From Holacanthus passer (lineage: Eukaryota > Chordata > Actinopteri > Pomacanthidae): a stretch of 64,000 nucleotides of DNA. The DNA lies in contig JAFREQ010000017.1 in the NCBI GenBank assembly GCA_025331565.1, forward strand, positions 5,317,001-5,381,000, read 5' to 3'. Position 1 is the stretch's first letter. Every line of letters begins with the position of its first letter. Of this stretch, positions 12,235-25,920 are shown piece by piece. The notes under the pieces were generated by a model that made no database searches, was not told the DNA's origin, and saw nothing but the letters and a program-made list of their open reading frames with translations. Both the position numbers and the translations under genes were made by a program.

Positions 12235-12438
12235 GGGGTTATATCTCAGTGGGGACTTTAACCTGACTGAACGCCAACCTGTGGGACTTGTTGAGTGAAA
12301 GTCCAGGTCTCCACAGGTCCAGACTGCTGTCGGGGTTTTGGATGACAGTTAGACTCGGGTTAAGGTGAGAGTTAGGGAATGCATCGTCAGTGGAGCGTCC
12401 CCGTGGGGACGGTGATACCAGCATGTGAGTGTGTGTTC
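12235..12438 (-). repeat. Microsatellite-linked dispersed repeat, copy 2
   Basis: On the minus strand: CACTGACGATGCATTCCCTA, CACCTTAACCC, CACTCAACAAGTCCCACAG and CAGGTTAAAGTCCCCACTGAG, running into a CA array. Blocks align in order with the 3115-3318 copy. Confidence 0.6.
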
Positions 12439-13600
12439 AGGGTTAAATAACTGTAATCCAGTGTGGTTTCCTCCCTGTGGTCGGTTGGTTTAGTAACAGA
12501 CTGACTGTCGTTATGTCTTTCTCTTTTTTCACCGTCGACCCTCTTCTGTCTACTTTCCCTTCTGTCCTTCCTTCCACTGTCCATATTAGTCAAGTAATTT
12601 ATGGACAACAGAGAAGTGGCTGAACTAATAACCCACAACATGATCATGTCAATAAATGTCTTAATTTCCACTGATCAAACTCACACACTGTAACTGCACA
12701 CAGTTCAGAAAGCCTGTTGCTCTCTCAGTGTGTACTGCTAATGGTACTGTAGTACAGTCTGGACTGAGTACTGGCTAAAACATATTTTGTAGTTGTAATA
12801 GTAATAGTAATAAATGGGTTACTTGAATACGTTTGATATCTTACTTAGATGTTTTTTTTCTCCAGAAATATTCTATTTAATTTTATCAAAAAACCTAAAA
12901 ACATGTTAAACTATATATGATCATCTGAGCCAAACCTATCAGAAGGCATCTGTAATAGAGCTCTGATCAGGTTTGATCTGTTAGTTTTATGACTGTACAA
13001 AGTTGTCATAGTGGTTGATTTTACCTTCGGCTGGGAAGCGTCACTTGCTTTGTCAGTTAGCAGTGGTTTGGGTGGAGACGAGGGAGGAGCGGGTTTACAG
13101 GGGCCGATACAACCCAACAACACAGTGCTGCGCTGTAAAGTTTTATGGTTTGCTATGTTCAGATGTCAGTCAACATGGCTGCAACTTGGACTGGAACATA
13201 TATATTAAAACATGAACAGATCAGATCACAGATGATTGGAAAACTCACAGTGTGTCGTTGGATAGAAATCTGTTCGTGCAGGATGAACGACGGCTGCAGG
13301 TATTTCTGTCACAATGATAAACTAGTCCCTCGAATAGAGCAAAAGATAAGAATGAGCCACTTTGTTAAAGACCCAGAAGGGAAATGAAACCATAAACTAA
13401 ATTACACCGAATGTAGAAAATGACAAAACATACATTGTAAGTATAAAGCTGAACTTATTTATGGGGAAATTTTAATAAAGTCATTTGGAAAAGCAATTGC
13501 TGTGTAATACAGTAGATTTCTGTCGGCTTTGTCACATGAACATACAATCTAAAAACCCACAGCACACAGGAAAACACACACAGTGTCCCTCTCTCTGTGT

Positions 13601-13602
<2 letters not shown>

Positions 13603-13639
<37 letters not shown>
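13603..13639. repeat. (CA)18 microsatellite
   Basis: Uninterrupted array. Confidence 0.97.
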
Positions 13640-13641
<2 letters not shown>

Positions 13642-16145
13642 CCCAGCATGCTTGTCGGCCCCCTGTCTGAGCCCGTCTTGGCCTCTTTGTTGAGACCAGC
13701 ATGACAAGAGCTCCATTGTCCAGAAGCTCCTCCATATGTTCCCGTATACACCACAGAGAAGCTTTATGGACAATACCAGCACACAGGATCTGATCTAACT
13801 GTCCTCTGCAGCTTAGCCAAGGACAAGAGCTCATTCTGAGACTCACATGTCTGGACTGCAGGGAACTGTGTTTGGTAAAAATCATTTTGAATAGAGCTGT
13901 CACTGCATCCCTCAGCATTCAGACAATACTATAGGTTCATGTTATGGCCAACGTGTCCAGTTCATTGGGTGTGAGTGACGAACTCAACATGTTTGTCGAC
14001 ATTACTCGGGACAATCTGAAGATCTGAACAGTGAGAGGTTTTCTGCAGAGTTCCTGAACAAAGGTCTGTGGGTAATCAACGAGTGGGACATTGTTCTTCA
14101 AATGTCATCTGTAATTGCTGTGGATGAATCCACACGAGTTCCACGTGAGGCCGATGTTTACTTCCTTAATACAAACAGTTGATGCTTTTAATATTCATGC
14201 TCACCTCCTCCCTGCCTGCCCATTGTCATGGATGGTGGCTCTTTCAGCTCATTTCCATTTCAGGGTGGATCTGAATGTTGGTCAAGTACCCGTTTGCAAA
14301 GCCTCGGCCTATTGTTGTAACCTGCTGTGTTTGTTTGTCGAGGCCGTACTTCGCTCCCACTTTCCTTCCTCCATTGATGAGAATGAGGGTCATAGACATC
14401 AGATGTCCTCGTCCTTATCTGGCTATATTGAAGCACTGAAGTGTATGTGAACGTACATTATGGCCACATACTGCAAATAATGAAGCTGTGTTCAAAGTGT
14501 CAAATATTTGTACAAGTTTTCTTCCAGCAGTTTAACCCGTTGTCTCTGTCACCAGTAACTTGTAAATCCTCAGTCTGCTTCGGTTGAAATGCTCGGCAGA
14601 TTGTCGAACAATATCTGAAACCCCCTCCTCCCACATTGGAATTGAGGTGCTGCCATTTTCTTAACTTTAAAACCGACAATCCAGCAGACGCGCCGCCTTC
14701 ACGCAGTGAAACGTGCAGAGGTGAGAAAGCATTTTAACTTCTCTCCGAAGATCTTTTCATTCTTCACACATCCCTTTTCATGTGTACAACTGACAGACCC
14801 AAGCTCTTGTATGTGACAATATGCTGAGAAAAAGTCAGACCTCAAGCTCGACACCTTTCTAACTATTTCTGCTGCTGTTCCACTTCAGCCTTCAAATACA
14901 TACAAAACCAAAAGATGCAAAGAAGATTTTATTGTCAGTCACTGGCGACATCATTCTCACGACGTACACTTCACCTCTTTTCAAGCAGGCAGCGTGTTCT
15001 CAACTCCTCGTGTCCACAATACAGCAACTCAGGCTCCATTCAAAGGCAGCAGCAACTGGAAACTGTTGTTACCTGCAGATTGTCACACCTGAGCGATGGT
15101 TTGAGCGGCGGTTGAAATTATCCTGTGCTAAACAACCAACAGGTAAAGAAGGGTCTGACTCAAAAAGGCATTTTAAAGACTGAAATTACAGCTTTTACAA
15201 GGTTGTTGGTAACAACTCAATCACGCACTGCTGATGCTTGATGTTCGTTCTGAGAGGAGAGTATTTGGCTCATTTTGTACTGAATAAAACCTTCGACACT
15301 AAGACTGCTCTGTTAGCGCCAATAAAACACACGGCATCGCAGCAGCTCTATCTGCCTTTAAGCTGCTGATTTATGGGTCCTTTTCTGAGCTGCCAGAAAA
15401 TATTTCCAGGCCAGATCGGAGCGAAACAGTTTTAAACGTCTGGTTAAAGTGAAATGTTGTAGAGATTAATGGTGACTTCAGTTGAGAAATGAACATGTCG
15501 TTGAGGTTGAGAGATGAATGGTGACCCCGGGCTGTTGGCCACTGTTATATAGAGGTGGATAAATCACTACGCGAGGACCTGACTCCGGTGAGGCTGCACA
15601 AACAACCGTGTCACGACAAGCTGCCGAAGGAGGATATTTCATTTTGTCTTTGGCCTCTTTCCATCCGTCAAGCCGGCTTCCTCTCTTCTAATTGTACTTC
15701 TGCCCCTCAGAAAATGTTTTCGCGGTTTTATTTGACAAAGAACGTGCCCTCCTGTGTGAGAACCTGAATTATTATGCCTCCGTCTTCTCCTCTCTGTTCT
15801 TCTACACACACATATTCGCACTCATCCTCACCTTTCTGGATTTGTCTGTTGAGAAAAGATCTTCAATTCTCACACTTGGTGAAGAGCAAGTATATGACCG
15901 GACTGTGTATGATCAGCAGTCACCGTCTATTAATTTGAATTTCTGGTTATTAAATGTTCATATGCAATTTCAATATTTGTTCTTGTGGTGTACTAAAGTC
16001 TTCAGTGCTGGAGGACAAGGGATAAAACCATGAGCGTTTGTGTTTGATGCTCAAGATGTTCTCATGAACCATGTTGTCACGTTCATCAGGTCCTTCTCTC
16101 TCCCTGTGATCCTCCATCAGGCTGGATGGCTCCTTAATGCCTTTC

Positions 16146-16149
<4 letters not shown>

Positions 16150-16176
<27 letters not shown>
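16150..16176. repeat. (AC)13 microsatellite
   Basis: Uninterrupted array. Confidence 0.95.
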
Positions 16177-16481
16177 GCCAATGCAGTACAGCGCTGATTC
16201 GTCCGTCATCCCGCTCTCCCTTTCTCCACTTGCAAGGAAACCCTGACTTCCCCCATTTCACTCTCGAGGAGGGAAGCAGCAGCCGGTCCTGCTTCCTGGA
16301 AAAATACCATGTTCAAAGAAAGAAAGAGTGTGTGTGTGTGTGTTTGAGGGAGGAGGGTGGGTGGTGGGTGAACACAGTGTTAAGAGCGTCCACTGGATTA
16401 TGTTTTGACAAAAGACCGGACCCCCTGCTGCTCTAATTTTCCCGCCAGTCAGTTTCCTGTTTCCTGGAATCTGGCAACGTG

Positions 16482-16482
<1 letters not shown>

Positions 16483-16530
<48 letters not shown>
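16483..16530. repeat. (CA)24 microsatellite
   Basis: Uninterrupted array. Confidence 0.97.
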
Positions 16531-16532
<2 letters not shown>

Positions 16533-16837
16533 GGCCATTTGGTGCCAGCTGCTCACCATGATGCAACAGCAGAGTGACCAGCAAGCCCTTGGGGCATCTG
16601 GTTAATAAAGACTTCCTTTCATCAAATCCCTGGGAACATAATCCATACATTATTTTATCACCTCGCTTGGAAATCGCCTTAAAAACAGGCAGACAGAGAA
16701 TCTGCAGAATCCCATTCATCCTGTGACAATAATAAAAAGATTACTTTCCACATTGAAGCTGACTGTCAGTGTTTTTGATGCTCGCCGCATGTTCAACACG
16801 TGGTTCATAATTTTAAGTAGTCAGCAGTGTTTGGAAT

Positions 16838-16840
<3 letters not shown>

Positions 16841-16869
<29 letters not shown>
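16841..16869. repeat. (AG)14 microsatellite
   Basis: Uninterrupted array followed by CGAGAG. Confidence 0.95.
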
Positions 16870-16876
<7 letters not shown>

Positions 16877-17780
16877 AACACATTGAGTTGTTTTCTATAT
16901 TTTTGTAAAAGTTTTAACAAAACTGTAACGTTACCGAAGTCGACAGAAACCAATAAAAAAGGTTTTGACACAGACAGGTGATCTTTGTCGCTCAGGCTTG
17001 TCGACCTCTCACACTTCAGTATCAGAACAAAGCTTCTCTTCACCTGTAAACATGAAGTAGACCCTCGGCCTGGACCTCGAAATGTAGAGATGAAGTATTT
17101 GGTGTCTTCCAGGCCCCAAAACAGAGGAACATGTGACTATTAAGTGAAAGTTAAACAATATATTTCCTGATCATCTCATTTGAAATTTGAGTTTTAACTT
17201 ACTGTGATAAATGTGTTGATGATAAGTGTTCATTATTTTCTTGCATGTTGTATCACTGCAGTTATAGAATCAAGAAATGACTTGGAGACGATAAAAGTAT
17301 TAAAATAAAATACAATAACAAGTTGTTTTACTATGAACCAAACTGCAGCAGTGAGTCTTGACAAAGTCTGTAGACCAGCAGAAATATCCTCCTATCTACA
17401 GACTAACAGGCAAACGAACAGCGAGTCGACTGGAACTCTGGTTCATGAATGAGTCGGAGTCTCTTCAGTGTCGAGGGCAGCGAGTCTGCACCAGAGCTGG
17501 TATCAGCAGCAGTCAGGTCGAAGTCGCAAGTCATTTTTGCATCAATGTTGAAGTCGGGTCAAAGGCTAAAACATGTCTCTTTATTTTTTAAGTCCAACAA
17601 GTGGATGTACAAATGGTAGTTCGCTGATAAACATCTCAAAAAAGAATCACCCGACCAAAAGCTGCCGCATCTACAAATGTGTGACAGTGTGCAGGACGTG
17701 CTGAGGACGCTGCGCAGGAACCCAAATGTTCACTGCAAATGTTTGTGAGGACAAATGCCAGCCTCCCCGACACTGTCACT

Positions 17781-17806
17781 CACACACACACACACACACA
17801 CACACA
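17781..17806. repeat. (CA)13 microsatellite
   Basis: Paired with an oppositely oriented GT array at 18031. Confidence 0.95.
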
Positions 17807-18026
17807 AACCTCCAATGCCAAACTGTCAACTGCCACAACTGGTGGACGGTTGCTAAGGTGTGTGTGTGTGAGACAGACTGGACCTTGTTCAGTCCAGACA
17901 GCCCCCGTCCTCTGATACAGTGTGAAGTAACACACACACTCTGGTCGGAGTCTGAGAGGTGTTGTTTGGTGCTAAATGAGACCAGTCTCCTTCGCAGCTG
18001 CCGCCGTGTTATTTTAGCAGGGGCTG

Positions 18027-18030
<4 letters not shown>

Positions 18031-18063
<33 letters not shown>
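18031..18063. repeat. (GT)16 microsatellite
   Basis: Inverted relative to the CA array at 17781. Confidence 0.97.
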
Positions 18064-18064
<1 letters not shown>

Positions 18065-20445
18065 ACCTTGTGAACCCTCAGCTGGTAGCGGCTAACGCTC
18101 CTGTGGTTGTGAATTACATCATGTAGTCGGGAACAGACAGATCTGATCTTTTAATGGTTTTATTAAAATAACACATAAATATAGTCGGTAACAACAGCAC
18201 GAACATCAACACCTGTAAACACGACTAAGACAACATGTTTATCTGAGTAAATAAATATCCTCAACATTGAAATACTGACCACTACATTCTTGTGCCAGGT
18301 CATCAAATATCAAAAACATGTGGTGACACACCTTCATGCACTTGTCAGAAATGGGCAGTAACAGTAAGAGAAGGACCCGTGTTACACACATGTTGTTCTG
18401 TTGCTCTGGTTTGAATTACAGACAAAACATCTCGTGAATGTGAAGCTGTTTGGAGACAGACTTGGAAGTCCCCCGTGTTGGACTTTCCCTCAGTACCAGA
18501 GAGGACATTTAATTTGATTTGAAAAAAAAATGGGATTTACATGCTAAACTTAATAAAACCCATCGTTTAGGTTTGTGTTTGACACAGAACATGTCTATAA
18601 TCCGCGTTCTGTCCTGCAGTCGAAATGCAAACTCTTAAAATGTTTCTTTTAAAAGTCCTGTGGTCAAAAACAGTAATATGACATATTCCACCAAATCAGA
18701 GTTTGGATCTCAACTTGTTTTGTAATGAAAAACTAGAAAATGAGCTTTGAGCTTCAGTTTTTCCTTTAGTGCATTATGCAAAAGTCGCACTGGTATTCTA
18801 AGAATTTTGGATATGGACCAGTTTGAGGTCAGGGGGTTAAAAGTCATCATCCCTTTATAATTTTGAACATAGCCTCATTGTCCATCCGTCTCTCTTTCAG
18901 CTGCTGTGATGGTTTTCTGAGCTGCGTCTGATGCGACTTTAAGAGTCTAAAGATTCTAACAACCAGCGATGGCAACGCGCTTTTTCCACACTTCTACAAA
19001 TCTTTAACAACAAATGTGTAAACCTGCAGATCATTCAGCTGAGGACAACAAGTGAGCAACTTGGTGAGTGAAGATGTTGGTTGTGGTCCGAGGTTCAACC
19101 CTTGCAGCTCTGATCGTCCTGCTTCAGATCGTCTCTGCTAAATAACAGTAAGGAAACAAGTATAAAAGTCATGAAAGTTCTTCTTGTCTCTGCAGAAGAA
19201 AGTTGTCTTTGTTTCTCATTTCTAATTTGAAATGTTCACAGTAAAAGCCTGAGGACATCATTTTATTTCCATCTGAAAATATCAGATGCTAAAAATGATA
19301 AATGACCTCATGTTTAGTTCATTATAACTTTGAACCTGTCGTCTGTCATGAATGGTTTCCTTTGCTTTCTGTCATCTGTGCAAAGTTTTCTGTGTTTATG
19401 AACAAACTTCCTGCGTAAGAGAGATGAAAACACTGTGTGTGTTTCCATCATCTATCAGCTGCTCTTCAGGAACGACTGGATGTGTGGATGTAGCTTAAAA
19501 CGAACCTGCTGAATTCTCCTCACTCTTGAATCCTCACGATTTGGATGCTGCACTTTACAGGTATAAAACAGGAGAAACACTTAAGAAGTGACATGTTTTC
19601 AAGTCCAGCAAACCTTTGCACATACTTCACTATATACATAGACCTCACTGTTTGAATGTTGTGATGAAACTAAAACATCAACAGCATCATCAGCCACTTG
19701 CCTGACAAACAAGTGTTTGTCTGGATGAACCCATCCAGCCGTATCTAACGGAGTCGTCACCATAACAAACGTTCATTCCCGTCGACGCAGCAGTCGTTGT
19801 TCCTGGTTTGTTTCCACGCTGGGACTCCACCGACCCCGTTAATCTAAGTCCAGTCACTGTTTATTGTTCTTCATTAAAGCTCTTGGTTGTGGACGGTGAA
19901 AAGCAGATGAGGAGGCTCAAAGACTCAGGTGATGCACTTTACCTGGTTACTGTAAATGTGGGTTTACATGCAGTCACCTCTCACACACTTTGGTCTTATT
20001 TTGAAAGCATGGTTTACTTATTTGAACTGTGTAAAATATTGGTTTATAACATATCATGAGCCATGTTTTCATCCAAATGTTGCTTAAATTTGATTCTTTA
20101 TTTTTTTTATATAAGAAATCAGCAGATGGAGAAAACATTCAATTCAACTTTACCAAGACGGAGCGAAATGTGTTTCTGTTTCTTTTGTGCAATGATATTG
20201 TGGGACACCAGTTTAAAATTGGTTTGTTTGGTGGAAGTGAGATGCAGGTTTGGTCAGAATCATGTGTCCTGTCACAAATCAGTCTCAACCTTTTTTTTCT
20301 AAAATGTTTGTCTGTCTTTTACTCAAAGGCTGGACGTCATGTGACGGCAAAGAAAACACAACGGCAAACACACCTCTCTTCTCTCTTGCTCTTAGACAAA
20401 CACACACACGGTAAAGAGAGTGATACACAAACAACAGTACATTTT

Positions 20446-20468
20446 TGTGTGTGTGTGTGTGTGTGTGT
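20446..20468. repeat. (TG)n microsatellite
   Basis: First of several arrays in 20.4-21.0 kb. Confidence 0.95.
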
Positions 20469-20556
20469 TCACAGTTACACGTGTCTCCTGTCAACAGGTC
20501 TGCAGACCAAACACACGGTGACATAATTACTACAGGAAGAGAAGCAGGATCGACTG

Positions 20557-20558
<2 letters not shown>

Positions 20559-20598
<40 letters not shown>
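20559..20598. repeat. (GT)20 microsatellite
   Basis: Uninterrupted; followed at 20645 by a short CA array in inverted orientation. Confidence 0.97.
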
Positions 20599-20599
<1 letters not shown>

Positions 20600-20854
20600 A
20601 GGGGTGGTCTGGTACACATACAAACCTTGATGGCAGACATAAAAACACACACACACACGCTACCACATACACTGTGTCCTTGCCCTGTGTGGATGTGTCT
20701 TGACATGAACCAGTTGAATTATATGAGCTGTGTGTGTGTGTGTGTAGTCCCATGGTGTTGATAAGCGAGTGAGCCGCTTTGACCACATCCATTGCCTCAC
20801 ATTGATAATCCGAGCAGTTAACGAGACACAATGGGTGTTACAAGGCTTCCTCTG

Positions 20855-20857
<3 letters not shown>

Positions 20858-20890
<33 letters not shown>
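20858..20890. repeat. (TG)16 microsatellite
   Basis: Uninterrupted, then CGTGTGCGG. Confidence 0.97.
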
Positions 20891-20895
<5 letters not shown>

Positions 20896-21004
20896 GCGGT
20901 TAGCTGTGTGGTAATGTTTGAGCGACGAGGGGTTAACGAACACAGCTGCCGTCAGTTAGAGAGCAGAGCCAGAGCTCTGGATGTGGTTTACTGTTGACTG
21001 TATC

Positions 21005-21027
21005 TGTGTGTGTGTGTGTGTGTGTGT
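21005..21027. repeat. (TG)11 microsatellite
   Basis: Uninterrupted array. Confidence 0.95.
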
Positions 21028-22270
21028 TCCTGTATGTGAACATACTACAGAATTTAGAAATCAGCTCCGCACATCAACATTGTTTTTCAAAAGTTTTGAC
21101 ACCTGAAACCCGCAGTTTAAGGAAAAGAAGTCAGTGCGAATAATGACTGCAGAGTTTTAGTCATTTGAATGTGAGAAGTTACTTTCAGCGCCACCTACAG
21201 ATGAAATGCTGTCAGTTGTTTCTGGATTGTTTGTGCTCATATGATCTTTGCTCTGGTCTGAATCAGTGGACGAGTTGGTAAAGTTGTGTTTGGTTTGGTT
21301 TCTTTCCAGACAGAATAAAATGAATGTGTCAATAAAAGACACGAGATCGATTCCGTGGCTCATTGGTCCGATTTGTCTGGTTCAGGAGTGAGAAACACAG
21401 ACAGAAGCTCTTATCTGGCCACATTTCAAGAAGGAAACTTACTTCATTGTCAGCAGGTCAGAGCTCGATTCGTTCTCCGTCGAGCTGCCGGTAGCTGTTG
21501 ATTTCACTCACCCATATCCCAGAATGCAAAGCAAGTCCGGCTCGTACTTGGTTCAGATTGAGGTGGGATCACATTCCCAACATGGCTGAACAGCTGCACA
21601 GTTTGTTTGTGCCTGGACTGAGACCGCTTCCTTCACCTAAGTCCGACTGCTGTGTTCAGATCTGTTCAACTGTAACGAGGAGGAAAATGAACCTGCGGCT
21701 TCAACCGCACTAAACAAAGCAGGTTTGTAACACACTCGTCATTTGGCCGCACAATATGTTTGAGAATTTTTCAGATCAAACATCTTCACTGGACCAATTA
21801 GAGGAAAAACTATCAAACATCATGACACAGAGTCATAACCTCTGTGGACTCAGTTGTTATTTCCAAAATATGAAAAAGGTGAAAATTGTAGAATCAGTCC
21901 AGGTGGAAACTCACTTGCAAGGAATTGAGAAAAAAGTGACTTTTTTTTCCTCATAAATATTCACATCGACCCAAAGCCAAAACTCGCACTAAACGGAAGT
22001 GAAATCTGATAATGCTTGACACAACATGCTGACGAACAGACAGACAAATGTAACCAACATGGTGATGGATTCTATGTTTCTGTTTGGTTTAGAACAGACG
22101 ACAGTAGAAGAAGAAGTGGACAGTTAGCGTGAGCAGCACCAACAAAGAAAAGACAACCACAGAAAGTCACACCTGAGCAGAAGACGTCGCTGACTGACAG
22201 GTGATCTCTGAACGGCAGGACAGAGGGGAGCTTTTACTGGAGAAGATACTGTTCACTCATTACTGTTGGC

Positions 22271-22299
<29 letters not shown>
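22271..22299. repeat. (TG)14 microsatellite
   Basis: Uninterrupted array. Confidence 0.95.
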
Positions 22300-22301
<2 letters not shown>

Positions 22302-22368
22302 TCATTGTGTATTTCCTGCAGCAGCAGAAGAGAGGGGTCTTTTAATATGAGTGTCATGTTGCTTCCTG

Positions 22369-22370
<2 letters not shown>

Positions 22371-22424
<54 letters not shown>
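22371..22424. repeat. Compound (GT)n(GA)n microsatellite
   Basis: About 18 GT units followed by nine GA units; an inverted CA array lies at 22464-22481. Confidence 0.97.
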
Positions 22425-22552
22425 CACAGATACTCACAGAGAGGAACTGCCTGTTATGTAAAAACACACACACACACACACGCTTTTCAAATACCTCCAG
22501 TTAGTGTGGACAGCTGGTCTGTTGGCGGGAAAACAGAGGCCAGCTGTCACTG

Positions 22553-22579
<27 letters not shown>
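22553..22579. repeat. (GA)13 microsatellite
   Basis: Uninterrupted, then GGGAGAGCGAGG. Confidence 0.95.
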
Positions 22580-22585
<6 letters not shown>

Positions 22586-22649
22586 CGAGGGTGAGGTTAC
22601 ATCCACCCAGAGATGGAGAGAGAACAAGAAAAAAGAGTAAACATCTAGA

Positions 22650-22650
<1 letters not shown>

Positions 22651-22687
<37 letters not shown>
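22651..22687. repeat. (AC)18 microsatellite
   Basis: Uninterrupted array. Confidence 0.97.
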
Positions 22688-22690
<3 letters not shown>

Positions 22691-23448
22691 GGAAATGACA
22701 AAAAGATGAAAGATGAAATAAAGCGCGGCGCAGGCGGCGTACGAGAGAAAAACACGGAAGCAGAGAGGAAGAAAGCTCCTGAGACTGAGCGAGATCTGAA
22801 GCTGCTGCCTTTGGAGCTAATTTTCTCACATTAGCTTTACAACAAGCAGAGAAAACCCTGGGCTTCATTTGAATCACTGCAAACACACTTTACAAAGATT
22901 CCCCTGTGTTGGATTTACTGGTTTAATAAACTCAGACTTTCCACCACGAAGTCAGACGAGGAGATTTAGAAAGAGGCTCAGTGATGTGGCCTCAGTCTCA
23001 GTTCAGACTGTTTCTCTCCACAGGTCGATGCTGATTCAGCACATGTGAACATTACATCGTCCATTACTTTCATACATCAGGACACGTTATTGTGTATCAC
23101 TGCTGACATAAACACATTATGTAACACAACTTCAGGCTGATTTATAAGACAAATCATAAGTAATCTTAATCTACTTTAGTCTCAGATCTTAATCCAATAA
23201 ATTTCTTAATTCTATGTCTTGGCTTCGTCGAGTATTAAAAGTATTAAAACTGTGTTCAGATTGACGGCAGCATAGGACGACAGGACAGACAGCGAAGAGA
23301 CGAAGGTGTTTTTAGAAACTGATGCATCAGGTCATTCATGTGCTCAGTCCAACCAGAGAGAGACAAATCCACATCCCTTCGAAAAAAGAGAAGCTGTTTG
23401 TGAGGGGAAATTTACTTCAAGACTCAAACAGGGAAATTCAATTTCATC

Positions 23449-23662
<214 letters not shown>

Positions 23663-24231
23663 CTTTGTCTCAAGCATTTATGAAGCAGCTCTGTCTCCAA
23701 GAAATTCATTATTATTATTGTATTATTGCATTATTATATTTTTTTCTATATTAACAGGACGACTGTCTGGATGTTGTTCACTAACTCTTCTTCCAGTCAA
23801 AGTGTGTCCACAGGACGGAGTCAGGTGGACGCTGGATGTACGAGTGCAGGACGGGACTTGGGGTACGTCGTTCGGTGTCGGGCCGGAGAGATGGAGGATG
23901 AAGAAGTGAAGCGGTCCGGCAGCATGGACACGTCTGCAGCCACTGCAGGTTCTGGACTCTTGGGGTTTTGGACCAATGGACGGTTGGAACAGCAGCGTGG
24001 CACCGTGGGGATCGGGGTTCGAATCTTTGAGGGTTTGAACAGATCGTTTAAAAATCGTTTATAAACATGATTTGCAGGAGACAGGACGACATGAAGACGT
24101 GAACGTTCTGAAAATATCCAGCTCTTGTTCTTTCAGCTCCGTCTCTCTACAATAAAGCTTTCATTCAACATCCTGTTTCAATGAGGTTAATTATCTGTCG
24201 TCTAATTGGCCTCAGGCCCGTCCCTGCATGG

Positions 24232-24232
<1 letters not shown>

Positions 24233-24321
<89 letters not shown>
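24233..24321. repeat. (CA)44 microsatellite
   Basis: Uninterrupted 89 bp, the longest dinucleotide array in the window. Confidence 0.98.
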
Positions 24322-24323
<2 letters not shown>

Positions 24324-24383
24324 GGAAAAGAGCAAAGTGACAAAGTGACTCCACATAAATCTTCAACCAACTGCAACAACAGT

Positions 24384-24386
<3 letters not shown>

Positions 24387-24430
<44 letters not shown>
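24387..24430. repeat. (CA)22 microsatellite
   Basis: Only 65 bases after the previous array. Confidence 0.97.
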
Positions 24431-24432
<2 letters not shown>

Positions 24433-24718
24433 CAAATGTTTTATTTTCAGCTTACTTTTCTTAGTTTCTATTCGTTCCATTTTATTTTTTAGCTTTTACA
24501 CTTTCACACTGATAAATCAGAACATTTTGCTTCAGTTTTCAGAAAAGAGAAAAAGTGGTGACAATAAATCTCACAGCGCTTCTGCAGTTTTTTCAAATAG
24601 TTGTTTGTAGCATTTATCTTATCTGACTTACTTATTTTTGAGTTTTACTTTTAAATTTTGATAACCAAAAAGATGTTTTATTTCCAGCTATAATCTTGAA
24701 CACAACATGTTTTCAAAG

Positions 24719-24719
<1 letters not shown>

Positions 24720-24761
<42 letters not shown>
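24720..24761. repeat. (CA)21 microsatellite
   Basis: Uninterrupted array. Confidence 0.97.
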
Positions 24762-24763
<2 letters not shown>

Positions 24764-24977
24764 CTGGCAAACAAACACACACAGCGTGCAGGAGCCGGGG
24801 AACATGGTAAAATAAGGGTGAATAGTGAAAAGCAGCTCTTTATCCCCTCAGCTCCCCGGGGACACACTGATGGGAACAATGACCGGTTTAACTCCATCCA
24901 CTGACCTGCACACACACACAGCCTCACACACTCTGGTGTTTATGTATAACCTGACTCACACACTCTTCATTCTGTCT

Positions 24978-24978
<1 letters not shown>

Positions 24979-25008
<30 letters not shown>
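24979..25008. repeat. (AC)15 microsatellite
   Basis: Uninterrupted array. Confidence 0.95.
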
Positions 25009-25011
<3 letters not shown>

Positions 25012-25479
25012 CTGCCGAACACATACAAACACTTTCTAAGTCACTTGAGGACAAACTTTAAATAAAAAACAAACCTATATAAAGTTATCACATTTAATAT
25101 TTGAGGCCTGAACTGTCGTCGTCTTCAGCATTGAAATACGCGATCAGCTGGATTGATGAACAAACATCAGTCAGAACAATGTAAAGAGTTTCCTGTCATT
25201 AAACCTTGGCTGTGTGATTCCCATCAATATATTCATCAACATGTTAAAGTTATGAGCAAACCAACACAAATCTCTGACTAAAGACTAACTCAGTTTGTGT
25301 AGAAGAATCTTTTCTTCTTTCATTCTTCCTTGATATTTTTTCAAACACAGAAATTTACTTTACTCTTTCAGAATCTGCTCATTATTTCACCGTATGAAAC
25401 CAAGCGATCAGACACATCACAATAAACAGAATATTTAAACACACCTAAAATATTCTGGAATTTTCCATCATTGTTTTTC

Positions 25480-25680
25480 TTTGTGTTCTTTTTCTTCTTC
25501 TTTATCTCTGTGGTTTTAGAACATAGCTTCGTTTTCTTTCCTTATTTTTCTCCTTCTTTCTTCCTCTTCTCATTTTCCCACCCTTCCTCTTGCTTTCTAA
25601 CCCTCCTTTTGTTCATTTCTTTCTCTTCTCGTTCTTTATGTCCTCTCTTTCTCCGGGTCCCTTCCCCCAGTTTTCCCACC
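25480..25680. repeat. Pyrimidine-rich tract
   Basis: About 200 bp dominated by TTC/CTT words on the plus strand, 240 bp before a purine-rich tract. Confidence 0.85.
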
Positions 25681-25920
25681 TCCATGCTCCATCGGGAGCA
25701 CCACAAAGCCCCCCGCTGCCCTAGCAACCACCGCGCCGCCGCCTCTGCCCCGGCAACAGGCCGTCGTCAGGGCTGCCGACCCCTGACCCCATCACAGCTG
25801 CTCAGCCATCGCATATCCCACAATCCCCTGCTCTCTGCTCGCTCCCGTGACCGGGGGGGTCACGCACGGGAATCAGCAGTGAATAAGACTGCATCGCTTT
25901 CACTTTGTCTTCTGTCCTAC

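Noticed and set aside
19085..19110. GGTTCAACCC, a second B-box-like word
   Set aside because: No acceptor stem or A-box at the right distance.
24010..24030. GGTTCGAATC, a perfect tRNA B-box
   Set aside because: No A-box or cloverleaf could be built around it and there is no CCA-side stem. It is a chance match or remnant of a tRNA-derived SINE too decayed to name.
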